Part shown: one piece after another, positions 7,700 through 16,547 of the stretch | How positions within the stretch are numbered: the stretch's first letter is position 1 | Layout of the letters: each line of letters begins with the position of its first letter | From: a virus | DNA: 64,000 nt | Virus record (IMG/VR): IMGVR_UViG_3300032313_000840 | Coordinates: 1-64,000 of that record | Strand: one strand, 5' to 3' | Translations under genes and position numbers: made by a program | The notes under the pieces: generated by a model | Seen by the model: the letters and a program-made list of their open reading frames with translations, nothing else | Told to the model about the DNA's origin: nothing | The model's database searches: none

Positions 7700-8696
7700 A
7701 ATTAACAACCCCGATGCATCAATCGTTGCCGATGGTATCGATGGAGCAGATGTAACTGGGTTCATTGACACGGGCTCCTATGTATTGAATGCCCTGCTGT
7801 CTGGCTCTATATATGGTGGGCTTCCCAACAACAAGATTTCTTGTCTGGCTGGAGATCCCGCAACTGGAAAGACTTTTTATGCAATTGGAATGGCTACGCA
7901 GTTCCTTAAAGACCACAAAGATGGGCTTGTCGTATACTTTGACACGGAACAAGCGGTCACTTCAGACATGTTTGAATCCCGAGGAATTGACACCAAGAGA
8001 ATTGCGGTTGTTCCTGTTGCAACAATCGAAGAGTTCAGGACTCAGGCTCTCCAGATCGTCAATGAAGTTAATGAGACACCTGAAGAAGAACGCAAGCCAA
8101 TCTTTATGGTTCTTGATTCTCTGGGAATGTTATCGACAAAGAAAGAAATGAGCGACACTGCTGAAGGCAAAGATGTTCGTGACATGACCAAGGCACAGGT
8201 CACCAAGGGTGCTTTCCGTGTTCTTACAATTAAGCTTGGCAAGGCTAAGATTCCTCTTCTTCTTACCAACCACACTTACCAAGTAATTGGTTCTTATGTT
8301 CCTACCAAGGATCTCAGCGGTGGCGTTGGTCTGAAGTACGCTGCTAGCAACATCATTATGCTTTCCAAAAGCAAGGACAAGACAGACGAAGGCGTAGTTG
8401 GCAATTTTATTAAGTGCACCAATTATAAGAATCGTTTTGTCAAGGAGAACATGCATGTTGAGACTCGCCTTAACTATACTTCTGGCCTCAGCCGTTACTA
8501 TGGCTTGACGGAGTTTGCAATCAAGTATGGTATCTTTAAAAAGGTATCTACCCGTGTAGAACTTCCAGATGGTAGCAAGGTGTTTGAGAAGAATATTGAT
8601 GAAGAGCCCGAGAAGTACTTCACCAAGGATATCCTAGATAAGTTGGACGCACAGATTCAAAAGGAATTTAAGTATGGAAAAGGCTCCGAAGTATAA
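7668..8696 (+). CDS. uvsX: UvsX/RecA-like recombinase
   Basis: The 342-aa ATPase forms filaments on single-stranded DNA for strand exchange and recombination-dependent replication. Residues about 62-69 are the Walker A motif GDPATGKT, VVYFDTE is the following beta strand, PIFMVLDSLG is Walker B, and LLLTNHTYQVIG corresponds to the RecA L2 region. The N-terminus (ITGFIDTGSYVLNALL-like) matches the phage RecA core layout. AAAAGG precedes the ATG. It is followed in overlap by a conserved small gene and then by helicase and primase, as in other T4-like phages. Confidence 0.93.
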   Translation: MSKYLQNLLSKINNPDASIVADGIDGADVTGFIDTGSYVLNALLSGSIYGGLPNNKISCLAGDPATGKTFYAIGMATQFLKDHKDGLVVYFDTEQAVTSDMFESRGIDTKRIAVVPVATIEEFRTQALQIVNEVNETPEEERKPIFMVLDSLGMLSTKKEMSDTAEGKDVRDMTKAQVTKGAFRVLTIKLGKAKIPLLLTNHTYQVIGSYVPTKDLSGGVGLKYAASNIIMLSKSKDKTDEGVVGNFIKCTNYKNRFVKENMHVETRLNYTSGLSRYYGLTEFAIKYGIFKKVSTRVELPDGSKVFEKNIDEEPEKYFTKDILDKLDAQIQKEFKYGKGSEV

Positions 8697-9000
8697 ATTT
8701 TTACCAGATGATTCAAAGGACATTTCGCAGACATGTCCTATCATAATCACTGAAGGAAAGTTTGAAGGAATTGTTTACCGTTATGGTAAGATTTCATTTA
8801 ATGAAACTGAAACAGGTGATTTAAATGTCACCATGGACATCGAAATGATTACATCCCCTGATAATTTTAATCAACAAGATAAAGATTTTACAGATTACGT
8901 TGGTGAGATATTTGTTGATATTGTTGAGAACCAAGCCGAAGTTGATACGACCCAAGATCTTGAAGCAGATGTTCACGAAGATCCTCTGGACAACGCCTAA
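8674..9000 (+). CDS. Conserved hypothetical protein after uvsX
   Basis: The 108-aa acidic protein overlaps the uvsX end by 23 nt. The fold is predicted beta-rich in the first 75 residues (GIVYRYGKISFNETETGDLN), followed by a very acidic Asp/Glu tail like a nucleic-acid-mimicking or protein-contact tail. Similar small genes sit behind uvsX in marine T4-like phages. The function is unknown. The helicase promoter lies within its last codons. Confidence 0.6.
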   Translation: MEKAPKYKFLPDDSKDISQTCPIIITEGKFEGIVYRYGKISFNETETGDLNVTMDIEMITSPDNFNQQDKDFTDYVGEIFVDIVENQAEVDTTQDLEADVHEDPLDNA

Positions 9001-9014
9001 AATAGTGATATACT
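8987..9014 (+). promoter_or_regulatory. Sigma70-like promoter of the helicase gene (leaderless)
   Basis: TGGACA (8987-8992), 16-nt spacer, TATACT (9009-9014), AAAAAC, ATG at 9021. Confidence 0.65.
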
Positions 9015-9020
9015 AAAAAC

Positions 9021-10439
9021 ATGGAAACAGTTATTCTAAAGAACTTGGTCCTCAATGAGGACTATGCTCGCAAAGTTGTCCCGTTCCTTCAAGATGAATA
9101 CTTTCACGACAAGGCCGAGAAAACGGTCTTTAATATCGTGAGCAAGTTCATTCTGAAGTACAACAACATTCCAACCAAAGATGCTATTCTCATCTCTCTA
9201 GGAGATGAGAAGGGTCTTGGAGAAATGGAATTCAAGAAGTGCTCGTCTATTGCAGACGAAATGTACAAGGAAGGTGAGAAGTCAGACACCAACTGGCTTG
9301 TGGAGAACACCGAAAAGTTCTGCAAAGAAAAGGCCATCTATAATGGTATCATGGCCTCCATCGGTATCATCGAAGGCAAGGATAAGGAGCAGACTCAGAA
9401 TGCAATTCCTGAGATCATGTCTAAGGCTCTTTCGGTATCCTTTGATACAAGAGTCGGCCACGACTTCCTTGAAGATGTGGATGAGCGTTATGAATATTAT
9501 CATCGCGTTGAAGAGAGAACTCCGTTCGATCTGGAAATGTTTAATGTCATTACCAGAGGTGGTGTACGCAAGAAGACGCTGAACGTTGTCATGGCCGCAT
9601 CTGGTGTTGGTAAGAGTGCATTCCTCTGCCATCACGCAGCAGCCTGCCTATCTCAAAACATGAATGTTCTGTACATCACGCTTGAGATGGCCGAAGAGGA
9701 AATCGCCAAGCGCATTGACGCCAATCTTCTTGATACAGACATGCATGTCCTTGAGCAGATGCCTCTCAAGCAGTACGAGAGTAAGGTTGACAATCTTAAG
9801 CGTACCTGCCGTGGTAAACTGATCATCAAGGAATATCCCACTGCTGCTGCAAACGTGACTCACTTCAGAGTGCTCATGGAAGAACTGAAGATCAAGAAGA
9901 AGTTTGTGCCTGATGTCATCTTTGTAGATTATCTGAACATTTGCTCTTGTGCTCGTTTCAAGATGGGCAACGGCATGAATAGTTACACCTACGTCAAGGG
10001 CATTGCAGAAGAACTTCGTGGTATTGCCAAGCAGTTCAATGTTCCTCTGTGGACGGCTACTCAGGTCAACCGTGAAGGTGCGAAGAGCAGCGACATGGAG
10101 ATGACAGATACATCTGAAAGCTTTGGTCTACCTCAGACTGCAGACTTCTTCTTTGCTCTGATTGAGAATGAAGAACTTGCGGAAGCCGGCCAACTGGTTG
10201 TTAAGCAACTGAAGAACCGTGGTAATGATACCACTAAGAACCGTAAGTTTCTTATTGGTGTAAACAAATCTAAGATGAAATTCTACGATGTTGACAACTC
10301 CAGCAACAATCTTGTTGAAGCCAATAATACTGGTGAAGAAGGATTTGGTTCAGGTTCAGATCCAATTGCGTTTGATCCAAAATTTGGTAAGAAGAAGAAC
10401 AAGGCAGTCAATTGGACTTTTGAAGACGCTGCAAAATGA
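9021..10439 (+). CDS. Replicative DNA helicase, DnaB/T4 gp41 type
   Basis: The 472-aa hexameric helicase unwinds DNA ahead of the polymerase. An N-terminal helical domain (1-150) precedes the RecA-like core: Walker A MAASGVGKSA (about residue 192), the EMAEEEIAKRI segment, Walker B DVIFVDYLNI, ATQVNREGAKSSDM with the conserved Gln, and VKQLKNRGND near the arginine finger. The C-terminus is Gly/Lys-rich. It overlaps the primase gene by four bases (ATGA), matching the physical coupling of gp41 and gp61. Confidence 0.94.
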   Translation: METVILKNLVLNEDYARKVVPFLQDEYFHDKAEKTVFNIVSKFILKYNNIPTKDAILISLGDEKGLGEMEFKKCSSIADEMYKEGEKSDTNWLVENTEKFCKEKAIYNGIMASIGIIEGKDKEQTQNAIPEIMSKALSVSFDTRVGHDFLEDVDERYEYYHRVEERTPFDLEMFNVITRGGVRKKTLNVVMAASGVGKSAFLCHHAAACLSQNMNVLYITLEMAEEEIAKRIDANLLDTDMHVLEQMPLKQYESKVDNLKRTCRGKLIIKEYPTAAANVTHFRVLMEELKIKKKFVPDVIFVDYLNICSCARFKMGNGMNSYTYVKGIAEELRGIAKQFNVPLWTATQVNREGAKSSDMEMTDTSESFGLPQTADFFFALIENEELAEAGQLVVKQLKNRGNDTTKNRKFLIGVNKSKMKFYDVDNSSNNLVEANNTGEEGFGSGSDPIAFDPKFGKKKNKAVNWTFEDAAK

Positions 10440-11422
10440 GCATATATATTGATAAGAAATATGTGAACATGGTTTCTGGAGCCCTTCAGAAGTTTAAGTG
10501 GAAGAAAGACAACCTAGCCACCTGCAGATGTTTCGCATGTGGTGACTCAAAGAAAAATAGATCCAAGACAAGGGGATATTTCTTTGAGAACAAGGGAAAA
10601 TATGTTTACAAATGTCACAATTGCGGTATTGCTTGTAATTTATATTCTGTTCTTGAAAGTGTCAGCCCATCTCTCTGCAAAGAGTATGCGTTTGAAAACT
10701 TCAAGGACAAAAATCCAGAGCCGATTGAACGAGAGAAAACAGTTGTGCGTCAACCTATGTTTACGAATCTCGGAACCCGGCTTGACTTGCTCGACCCAAC
10801 TCATAAGGCAGTAAAGTATGTTAAATCTAGAGAAATTCCTGAAGAAAAGTATTGCAATTTTTATTACTGCTCTGATTTCAGTCGGATCATGGCGGATTTT
10901 GACCGTGAAGGAACCAAGGAAGACAGACTCGTCATACCGTTCTATGACGAGGATGGGTCACTACTTGGCGTACAGGGGAGATCCTTTGAAGAAAAGAAAG
11001 ACTCCATTAGATACATCACGCTCAAAAAAGACGGCGAAGAACGGCTTTGGTACAACCTAGATAAAGTAGACCCTCGGGAAACTGTATATGTTACTGAGGG
11101 TCCGATTGACTCCATGTTCATTCCAAATGGAGTGGCGATGCAAGGTGCTGGTTGGCTTGATACGATGCCTGCAAAGATTGCAAAGTCAAAGATTGTGTTT
11201 GTGTTTGACAACGAGCCTAGAAACTTTGAAATTGTCAACCTGATTGGTAGATATATTGACGCCGGACGAAATGTAGTAATCTGGCCCGAAGAAATAGAAA
11301 AGAAAGATGTCAATGATATGGTAAAGGTCTATGGAACCAATTTGACCATAAAATTGATTATCAACAATGTTTATTCTGGACTAAAAGCCAAAATGAAGTA
11401 TACTTACTGGAAGAAGGTTTAA
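10436..11422 (+). CDS. DNA primase, T4 gp61 type
   Basis: The 328-aa primase makes RNA primers for lagging-strand synthesis. The N-terminal zinc-binding domain has CRCFACG at about residues 29-35 and CHNCG at about 62-66. The TOPRIM core carries VYVTEGPIDSMF (catalytic Glu) and the downstream VFVFDNEP acidic motif. The order zinc finger then TOPRIM is as in bacterial DnaG and phage gp61. It is translationally coupled to the helicase upstream and followed after one base by a small acidic gene. Confidence 0.93.
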   Translation: MSIYIDKKYVNMVSGALQKFKWKKDNLATCRCFACGDSKKNRSKTRGYFFENKGKYVYKCHNCGIACNLYSVLESVSPSLCKEYAFENFKDKNPEPIEREKTVVRQPMFTNLGTRLDLLDPTHKAVKYVKSREIPEEKYCNFYYCSDFSRIMADFDREGTKEDRLVIPFYDEDGSLLGVQGRSFEEKKDSIRYITLKKDGEERLWYNLDKVDPRETVYVTEGPIDSMFIPNGVAMQGAGWLDTMPAKIAKSKIVFVFDNEPRNFEIVNLIGRYIDAGRNVVIWPEEIEKKDVNDMVKVYGTNLTIKLIINNVYSGLKAKMKYTYWKKV

Positions 11423-11423
11423 A

Positions 11424-11651
11424 ATGGATGATAATGAAGACATGACAGAAGAAGATATCTTAAAGGCCAGTGAAGCCTATCTTACTTTTGTGCAGCGATT
11501 TGGTGAATACGTAAAAGAGATGGACCCAGGTCTGTGGTCCCGAGCACGAGAATACGCTGCGGACTTTACAAAGATTGATGGTGTGAGAGTTGAACTTGTA
11601 GATGAGGATGAAGATGACACAGATTCAGAACATAAAAATGGAGCAGACTAA
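11424..11651 (+). CDS. Small acidic protein
   Basis: This 75-aa protein is strongly acidic at both ends (DDNEDMTEEDILKASE; DEDEDDTDSE) around a helical middle. It starts one base after the primase stop and overlaps thyX by 14 nt, so it is part of the same transcript. No domain is recognised. Confidence 0.55.
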   Translation: MDDNEDMTEEDILKASEAYLTFVQRFGEYVKEMDPGLWSRAREYAADFTKIDGVRVELVDEDEDDTDSEHKNGAD

Positions 11652-12324
11652 GTACTTTGTCCTAGATCACGGACATGTTGATCTAGTGGACTATATGGGT
11701 TCTGATCTGAGTGTTGCAAATGCAGCCAGAGTTTCTTTCAATAAAGAAAGTTATATGGCAGATGACGGTTCTCTCTTAGAGAGAGACGCAAAGCTTATTC
11801 GCTATCTTGCAAAGCACAATCACTTCACTCCATTCTGTCATGCACAGATTAGTTTGCGCATCAAGTGCCCAATCTTTGTTCGTGCACAACTTGGCAAGCA
11901 TCAGATTGGTCTTGTGATGAATGAGGTCAGCCGTAGGTACGTCACCTATGAGCCCGAGATCTATACTCCACTGTGGAGAAGTTCTCCTACTGATGGAGCA
12001 AAGCAAGGCAGCAGTGGTCCAATTGAAGATATGGATACATGCATCAAACTTCGTCAGGAGTATGATGGTGTTGCAAAGGAATGTTTGGATCTTTACAATA
12101 AACTTTTGGCCGATGGTGTTGCACCTGAACAGGCGCGTTCAATATTGCCACAAGGAACTTATACGGAATTTGTGTGGACTGGTTCTCTCTATGCATTTGC
12201 CCGCGTTTATAACTTGAGAATCGATGCACATGCTCAATGGGAAATTCAGGAATATGCAAAAGCAATTGACAAATTAATTGCTCCTCTTTTCCCGGTTTCG
12301 TGGCAGACATTAACGTCTAGATAA
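11638..12324 (+). CDS. thyX: FAD-dependent thymidylate synthase ThyX
   Basis: The 228-aa enzyme makes dTMP from dUMP using methylene-tetrahydrofolate and FAD. The ThyX signature region reads KHQIGLVMNEVSRRY at about residues 86-100. The usual RHRxxS part is altered (K-H-Q) but NExSxRY is kept, a pattern I associate with phage ThyX. Further family marks are the early NAARVSF and the C-terminal LPQGTYTEFVWTGSL and HAQWEIQEYA. The start at 11638 overlaps the preceding small gene. Together with dUTPase and NrdJ it supplies thymidine nucleotides. Confidence 0.92.
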   Translation: MEQTKYFVLDHGHVDLVDYMGSDLSVANAARVSFNKESYMADDGSLLERDAKLIRYLAKHNHFTPFCHAQISLRIKCPIFVRAQLGKHQIGLVMNEVSRRYVTYEPEIYTPLWRSSPTDGAKQGSSGPIEDMDTCIKLRQEYDGVAKECLDLYNKLLADGVAPEQARSILPQGTYTEFVWTGSLYAFARVYNLRIDAHAQWEIQEYAKAIDKLIAPLFPVSWQTLTSR

Positions 12325-12329
12325 TCTAT

Positions 12330-13223
12330 ATGTCTATTATTTTTACAGGCGGTAGTGGGTTTTTAGGTAAAACATTTAAAGACTACAATTTTACTGCAAA
12401 TTATTTGAGTTCGAAAGATATTGATCTTAAAGATCAAAAATCTACATTTGAATATTTATTTGCACAAAAGCCAAATTGTATAATTCATGCAGCAAATAAA
12501 GTTGGTGGTATTTTAAAAAATAGCCAATGTATGTATGAATTTTATCATGATAATCTATTAATGAATACAAATGTAATTGATTATTGTGTAAAAACGAATA
12601 CAAAATTAGTTTTAATGAGTAGTACTTGTGTTTATCCTAAAAATGCAAGCAGCTATCCAATGACAGAAAATATGCTTCATAATGGATTGGCAGAAGAAAC
12701 AAATTTAGGATATGCTTTTTCTAAAAGAGCCGCAGATATTCAACTATGGTCTGCCAATAAACAATATGGATATAGCAACTATACTATATTTTATTTGAGC
12801 AATCTTTATGGAAAGCATGATCATTATTTTTCTAAAGATTCTCATTTTGTTTCATCATTCATAAGTAAAATACTTTCTTCAGAAAATAATACAATTGAAA
12901 TGTATGGAACTGGTGCCCCATTAAGACAATTTACATATTCAGATGATATTGTAAAAATAACAAAATATTTTATTGAAAATAATATATTGGGATCATTTAA
13001 TATTTCAACTCCAGAAAATTTGTCTATTCGCACCATGGCAGAAATCATTTTGGATAAATTTAATATTAAAAAAGAATTGTCATTTAATGGTACATTGGAT
13101 GGAGTTTTTAGAAAAGACGTTTCATCTGAAAAATTGTTGACTATGATGCCAAATTTTCAATTTACAAAATTCAGTGAAGGTATAGAAAAATTAGCAAAGG
13201 ATATTACATGTTTTGGAATTTGA
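12330..13223 (+). CDS. NAD(P)-dependent sugar epimerase, GDP-L-fucose/colitose synthase-like
   Basis: The 297-aa short-chain dehydrogenase has Rossmann motif TGGSGFLG at residues 6-13, the GDP-fucose-synthase hallmark SSTCVYP, and catalytic Tyr/Lys in GYAFSKRAAD. GDP-fucose synthases epimerise and reduce GDP-4-keto-6-deoxymannose; the close relative ColC acts on the 3,6-dideoxy product to give GDP-colitose. The next gene is ColD-like and overlaps it by 16 nt, which favours the colitose role. Coding sequence is very AT-rich. GDP-4-keto-6-deoxymannose would have to come from the host. Confidence 0.82.
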   Translation: MSIIFTGGSGFLGKTFKDYNFTANYLSSKDIDLKDQKSTFEYLFAQKPNCIIHAANKVGGILKNSQCMYEFYHDNLLMNTNVIDYCVKTNTKLVLMSSTCVYPKNASSYPMTENMLHNGLAEETNLGYAFSKRAADIQLWSANKQYGYSNYTIFYLSNLYGKHDHYFSKDSHFVSSFISKILSSENNTIEMYGTGAPLRQFTYSDDIVKITKYFIENNILGSFNISTPENLSIRTMAEIILDKFNIKKELSFNGTLDGVFRKDVSSEKLLTMMPNFQFTKFSEGIEKLAKDITCFGI

Positions 13224-14341
13224 TGCCCAAAGAAAATATAAGTGAATATGAACGTAAAGAGTTGTCTAATTTCATTTTGAATACAGACAAATATACTCAA
13301 GGCCATTATGTAAAACAATTTGAACAGGAATGGTCAAATTGGCAAGAATGCAAGTATTCTGTATTTGTAAACTCAGGTTCTTCTGCTAATTTGATGTTAG
13401 TAAAATCTTTGTATGATTTATATGGTCCTGGTGGTATGATTTGCCAAGCATGTACTTGGCCAACAAATATCAATCCAGCAATGCAATTAAAGGAAAGTAC
13501 TTTTTTACAACTTTGTGACAATAATTTAAACAACTTTGGTTTTGATATTGAACAGTTAAAAAATTATATTGTTTCTTTGAAACCAGATTACTTGTTTTTA
13601 ACTCATATTCTTGGATTTAATGGTGCTACCGAGGAACTTATTGCTCTATGCCAAGAAAACAATATCAAAATTATAGAAGATTGCTGTGAATCTCACGGTG
13701 CATTGTTCAATGGTAATAAAGTAGGAAATATTGGTTTGGCCGGAACTTTCTCGTTCTATTATGGTCATCATATAACGACTATTGAAGGTGGTATCATTTC
13801 AACAAATAATGAAGAATTGTATCATCAACTACTTTTGAATCGATCTCATGGATTTTTAAGAGAACATCCAAATAAGGAAGCGATAGAAACTTCATGCGAC
13901 CGTAGATTTACATTTTTGACAGATGGATTTAATTTTAGAAATACAGAAATAAATGCATATCTTGGTATAATGCAATTAAAAAAATTGGATAATAATATAA
14001 AGGTTAGAAATAGTAATTATAACTATTATATTTCAAAATTGGACCCATCAAAATATGAGACTAATTTTAATTCAAATGGAATAAGTTCATTTGCAATGCC
14101 CATTATATCAAAAAAGAATAATATTAAAGACTTGTCATCCAAATTAACTGATGCAGGTATAGAAAACAGACCATTTATTGCCGGAAATCTATTTAAACAA
14201 CCATATATGAAAAAAGTAAATATGTACAATAGTTTTCCAAATGCAGACTATCTGCATAATAATGGATTATATGTTGGCAATAACCAATTTGTAGAGTATA
14301 CTATGATTGATAAATTGTTATATATTCTTAATAATGAATAA
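13208..14341 (+). CDS. ColD-like PLP-dependent sugar 3-dehydratase (DegT family, Lys replaced by His)
   Basis: The 377-aa DegT/DnrJ/EryC1-family enzyme has the fold marks NSGSSANLM (about 55-63), IIEDCCESHGA (PLP-ring contacts) and the active-site loop FSFYYGHHITTIEGG. Aminotransferases of this family carry the PLP lysine in SFxxxK; here His187/His188 stand there. This substitution is known from ColD, GDP-4-keto-6-deoxymannose 3-dehydratase, and related deoxygenases. With the fucose-synthase-like gene upstream, GDP-L-colitose synthesis is the most economical reading. An aminotransferase role is unlikely without the lysine. Confidence 0.85.
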   Translation: MFWNLMPKENISEYERKELSNFILNTDKYTQGHYVKQFEQEWSNWQECKYSVFVNSGSSANLMLVKSLYDLYGPGGMICQACTWPTNINPAMQLKESTFLQLCDNNLNNFGFDIEQLKNYIVSLKPDYLFLTHILGFNGATEELIALCQENNIKIIEDCCESHGALFNGNKVGNIGLAGTFSFYYGHHITTIEGGIISTNNEELYHQLLLNRSHGFLREHPNKEAIETSCDRRFTFLTDGFNFRNTEINAYLGIMQLKKLDNNIKVRNSNYNYYISKLDPSKYETNFNSNGISSFAMPIISKKNNIKDLSSKLTDAGIENRPFIAGNLFKQPYMKKVNMYNSFPNADYLHNNGLYVGNNQFVEYTMIDKLLYILNNE

Positions 14342-14498
14342 AAGTAAAAAATTAAAATATTTGGTACTATATGATTTTTATAGAAAACCATATTTTATAA
14401 CAGTTTACAATAAAAAAGAATTAAAATATGTTAAAAGTATTTTAAAAGACGGAGAAGTATACAAAATTTTAAATACAACACCATTTATAGGATGGTGA
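14334..14498 (+). CDS. Small hypothetical protein
   Basis: This 54-aa Lys/Tyr-rich protein (NKSKKLKYLVLYDFYRKPYF) overlaps the end of the ColD-like gene by 8 nt and shares its AT-rich composition, so it belongs to the same transcript. The function is not recognisable. Confidence 0.5.
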   Translation: MNKSKKLKYLVLYDFYRKPYFITVYNKKELKYVKSILKDGEVYKILNTTPFIGW

Positions 14499-14503
14499 AT
14501 TAA

Positions 14504-14511
14504 TATAAATA
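14504..14511 (+). promoter_or_regulatory. T4-type late promoter upstream of nrdJ
   Basis: TATAAATA followed by a 25-nt leader containing AGGA before the nrdJ ATG at 14537. Confidence 0.5.
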
Positions 14512-14536
14512 AGAAACACTTACTTAGGATTTAACT

Positions 14537-16426
14537 ATGGCAGAAATTTTATCACCATTTCAATCGTTTATTTTCATCTCTCGCTACTCTCGCTGGCTCA
14601 ACGACCAAAATCGTCGTGAGACTTGGGATGAATGTGTAGACCGTTGGTGGAAGTATTTTACTGGTAAGGTTCCACAACTTGCTGAACGTCCAGATGTAAA
14701 GGAAGCAATTCTCAATCTAGAAGTTCTTCCTTCCATGCGCAGCCTCATGACTGCTGGTCCTGCACTGGACCATGACAATACTTGCTTGTACAATTGTTCT
14801 TATCTACCTATTGATTCCATTGATTCATTTGCAGAACTGTTTGTTGTTTTGATGAATGGAACTGGAGTTGGTTATTCTGTTGAACGTCAATACACAGATA
14901 AGCTTCCAACCGTATCAAACAAGATTGTAAAAGATTTTGATAATGTAATTGTAGTCGAAGACTCAAAGGAAGGTTGGGGAAATGCAATCAAGACCATTTT
15001 TGCAAACCTTTATGAAGGCAAGCATCCTAAGTGGGATCTTTCAAAGATTAGACCTGCTGGTGCACGACTTAAGACTTTTGGTGGTCGTGCTAGTGGGCCT
15101 GCTCCTCTAGACAATCTATTCAAGTTTGTCGTGAAGATTTTTTACAACGCACAAGGACGCAGACTGACTGCTCTTGAATGCCACGATGTTTGCTGTGCTA
15201 TTGCGAATGCAGTTATCGTTGGTGGGGTTCGTCGTTCTGCCATGATCTCGTTGAGTGATCTTGCTGATCGTGAGATGGCACTCTGCAAGAGCGGTGCATG
15301 GTGGGAGCAGGCTGGCTTCCGTTCATATGCCAACAACTCTGCTGTGTATCGTGGGCGTCCTCCAATGGGTCAATTCCTTGAAGAGTGGACCTCGCTATAC
15401 AATAGCCACAGTGGTGAGCGTGGAATGATCAATCGTAAGGCACTACAGGAACAGGCTGCAAAGTCTGGCCGTGATCCAGACTGCGAGTATGGCACCAACC
15501 CATGCTCAGAGATCATTCTTAAGCCATTTGAATTCTGCAATCTTTCTACAGTCGTAGTTCGTCAAGACGATACTGCAGCAACACTGAAGAAGAAGATTGA
15601 GATCGCTACAATCATTGGTACTGTTCAATCTACCTTTACCAACTTCCCATACCTTCGTCCAGAGTGGAAGAAGAACTGTGAAGAGGAAAGACTGCTTGGC
15701 GTATCTATGACAGGTATTTTTGACAACAAGCTTACCAGTGGTTTGGAAGGCAAACCAAAGCTTGTTCGTCTTCTTGAGACTCTTCGTGATCATGCGACTG
15801 CGACGAATCTCAAGTGGGCAGAGAAGTTGGGAATCAATCCTAGCAAGTCAGTTACTTGCGTGAAGCCTGAAGGCACTACATCGTGTTTGGTGGACTCTGC
15901 CTCGGGTCTGCATCCTCGCTATGCGGATTATTATTACCGCAGAATTCGTCTGGACAAGAAAGATCCTCTGTACAATTTAATGAAGGATCAAGGCGTCCCG
16001 TGCGAGGATGATGTCATCAACCCAACTTCTACTGCCGTCTTTACGTTTGCGATGAAGGCTCCAAAGGGAACCATGACCACTGAGGAACTTCGCGCACTTG
16101 ACCATCTTGATTTGTGGAAAACTTATCAAGAGCACTTCTGCCATCACAAGCCATCAATCACCGTCAACTACAAGGACTCTGAATTCCTTGAAGTCGGCAA
16201 CTGGCTTTGGGAAAACTTTGATGTCGCAACAGGCATCTCGTTCCTTCCCGGTGGTGACAGTCATACCTATGCTCAGGCACCCTTTGAGCAGATTGATTCT
16301 GCAACCTATTCAGCACATCCTAAAGTTAAAGTTAACTTTAAAGATCTGTCTAAATACGAGGCAGAAGACAATACTGAATCCGCAAAGGAATATGCTTGTA
16401 GTGCAGGCGGATGTCAGATAGTGTAA
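14537..16426 (+). CDS. nrdJ: Ribonucleotide reductase, adenosylcobalamin-dependent (class II)
   Basis: The 629-aa enzyme reduces ribonucleotides to deoxyribonucleotides using a B12-derived radical and needs no separate radical subunit. Visible marks are NGTGVGYSVERQY, GPAPLDNLFKF, GGVRRSAMISLSD, the substrate-site NPCSEIILKPFEFCNLS with paired cysteines, VKPEGTTSCLVDSASG, and the redox tail ending CSAGGC. Length and motif set fit the monomeric NrdJ of cyanophages and lactobacilli. A late-type box and AGGA lie upstream, and the stop is followed at once by tRNA-Asn. Activity depends on host cobalamin. Confidence 0.94.
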   Translation: MAEILSPFQSFIFISRYSRWLNDQNRRETWDECVDRWWKYFTGKVPQLAERPDVKEAILNLEVLPSMRSLMTAGPALDHDNTCLYNCSYLPIDSIDSFAELFVVLMNGTGVGYSVERQYTDKLPTVSNKIVKDFDNVIVVEDSKEGWGNAIKTIFANLYEGKHPKWDLSKIRPAGARLKTFGGRASGPAPLDNLFKFVVKIFYNAQGRRLTALECHDVCCAIANAVIVGGVRRSAMISLSDLADREMALCKSGAWWEQAGFRSYANNSAVYRGRPPMGQFLEEWTSLYNSHSGERGMINRKALQEQAAKSGRDPDCEYGTNPCSEIILKPFEFCNLSTVVVRQDDTAATLKKKIEIATIIGTVQSTFTNFPYLRPEWKKNCEEERLLGVSMTGIFDNKLTSGLEGKPKLVRLLETLRDHATATNLKWAEKLGINPSKSVTCVKPEGTTSCLVDSASGLHPRYADYYYRRIRLDKKDPLYNLMKDQGVPCEDDVINPTSTAVFTFAMKAPKGTMTTEELRALDHLDLWKTYQEHFCHHKPSITVNYKDSEFLEVGNWLWENFDVATGISFLPGGDSHTYAQAPFEQIDSATYSAHPKVKVNFKDLSKYEAEDNTESAKEYACSAGGCQIV

Positions 16427-16433
16427 TTCACTT

Positions 16434-16506
16434 TCCTCGGTAGCTCAGTGGTAGAAGCATTCGCCTGTTAAGCGAAATGTCGCTGGTTCGATCCCAGCCC
16501 GAGGAG
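16434..16506 (+). tRNA. tRNA-Asn (anticodon GTT)
   Basis: The acceptor TCCTCGG pairs with CCGAGGA. Anticodon stem TTCGC/GCGAA encloses the loop CTGTTAA, and the T arm is GCTGG-TTCGATC-CCAGC. CCA is not encoded (GCA follows). It begins 7 nt after the nrdJ stop. Confidence 0.95.
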
Positions 16507-16518
16507 CATAAAATAAAA

Positions 16519-16546
16519 AATTCCACCCCACAAGGGTGGAATTTTT
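16519..16546 (+). terminator. Intrinsic terminator after nrdJ/tRNA-Asn
   Basis: Stem TTCCACCC/GGGTGGAA with a 5-nt loop and a T run on the plus strand; the flanking A run makes it potentially bidirectional. Confidence 0.85.
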
Positions 16547-16547
16547 A

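Noticed and set aside
11638-12324. Inactive ThyX because of the missing RHR
   Set aside because: The same KHQ...NEVSRRY pattern seems familiar from phage ThyX proteins, and the other motifs are intact, so loss of activity is not supported.
12317-12329. Leaderless promoter before the epimerase gene
   Set aside because: TAGATAATC before the ATG has no -35 partner and the spacing of the best -10 hexamer is wrong; it is probably in the thyX transcript.
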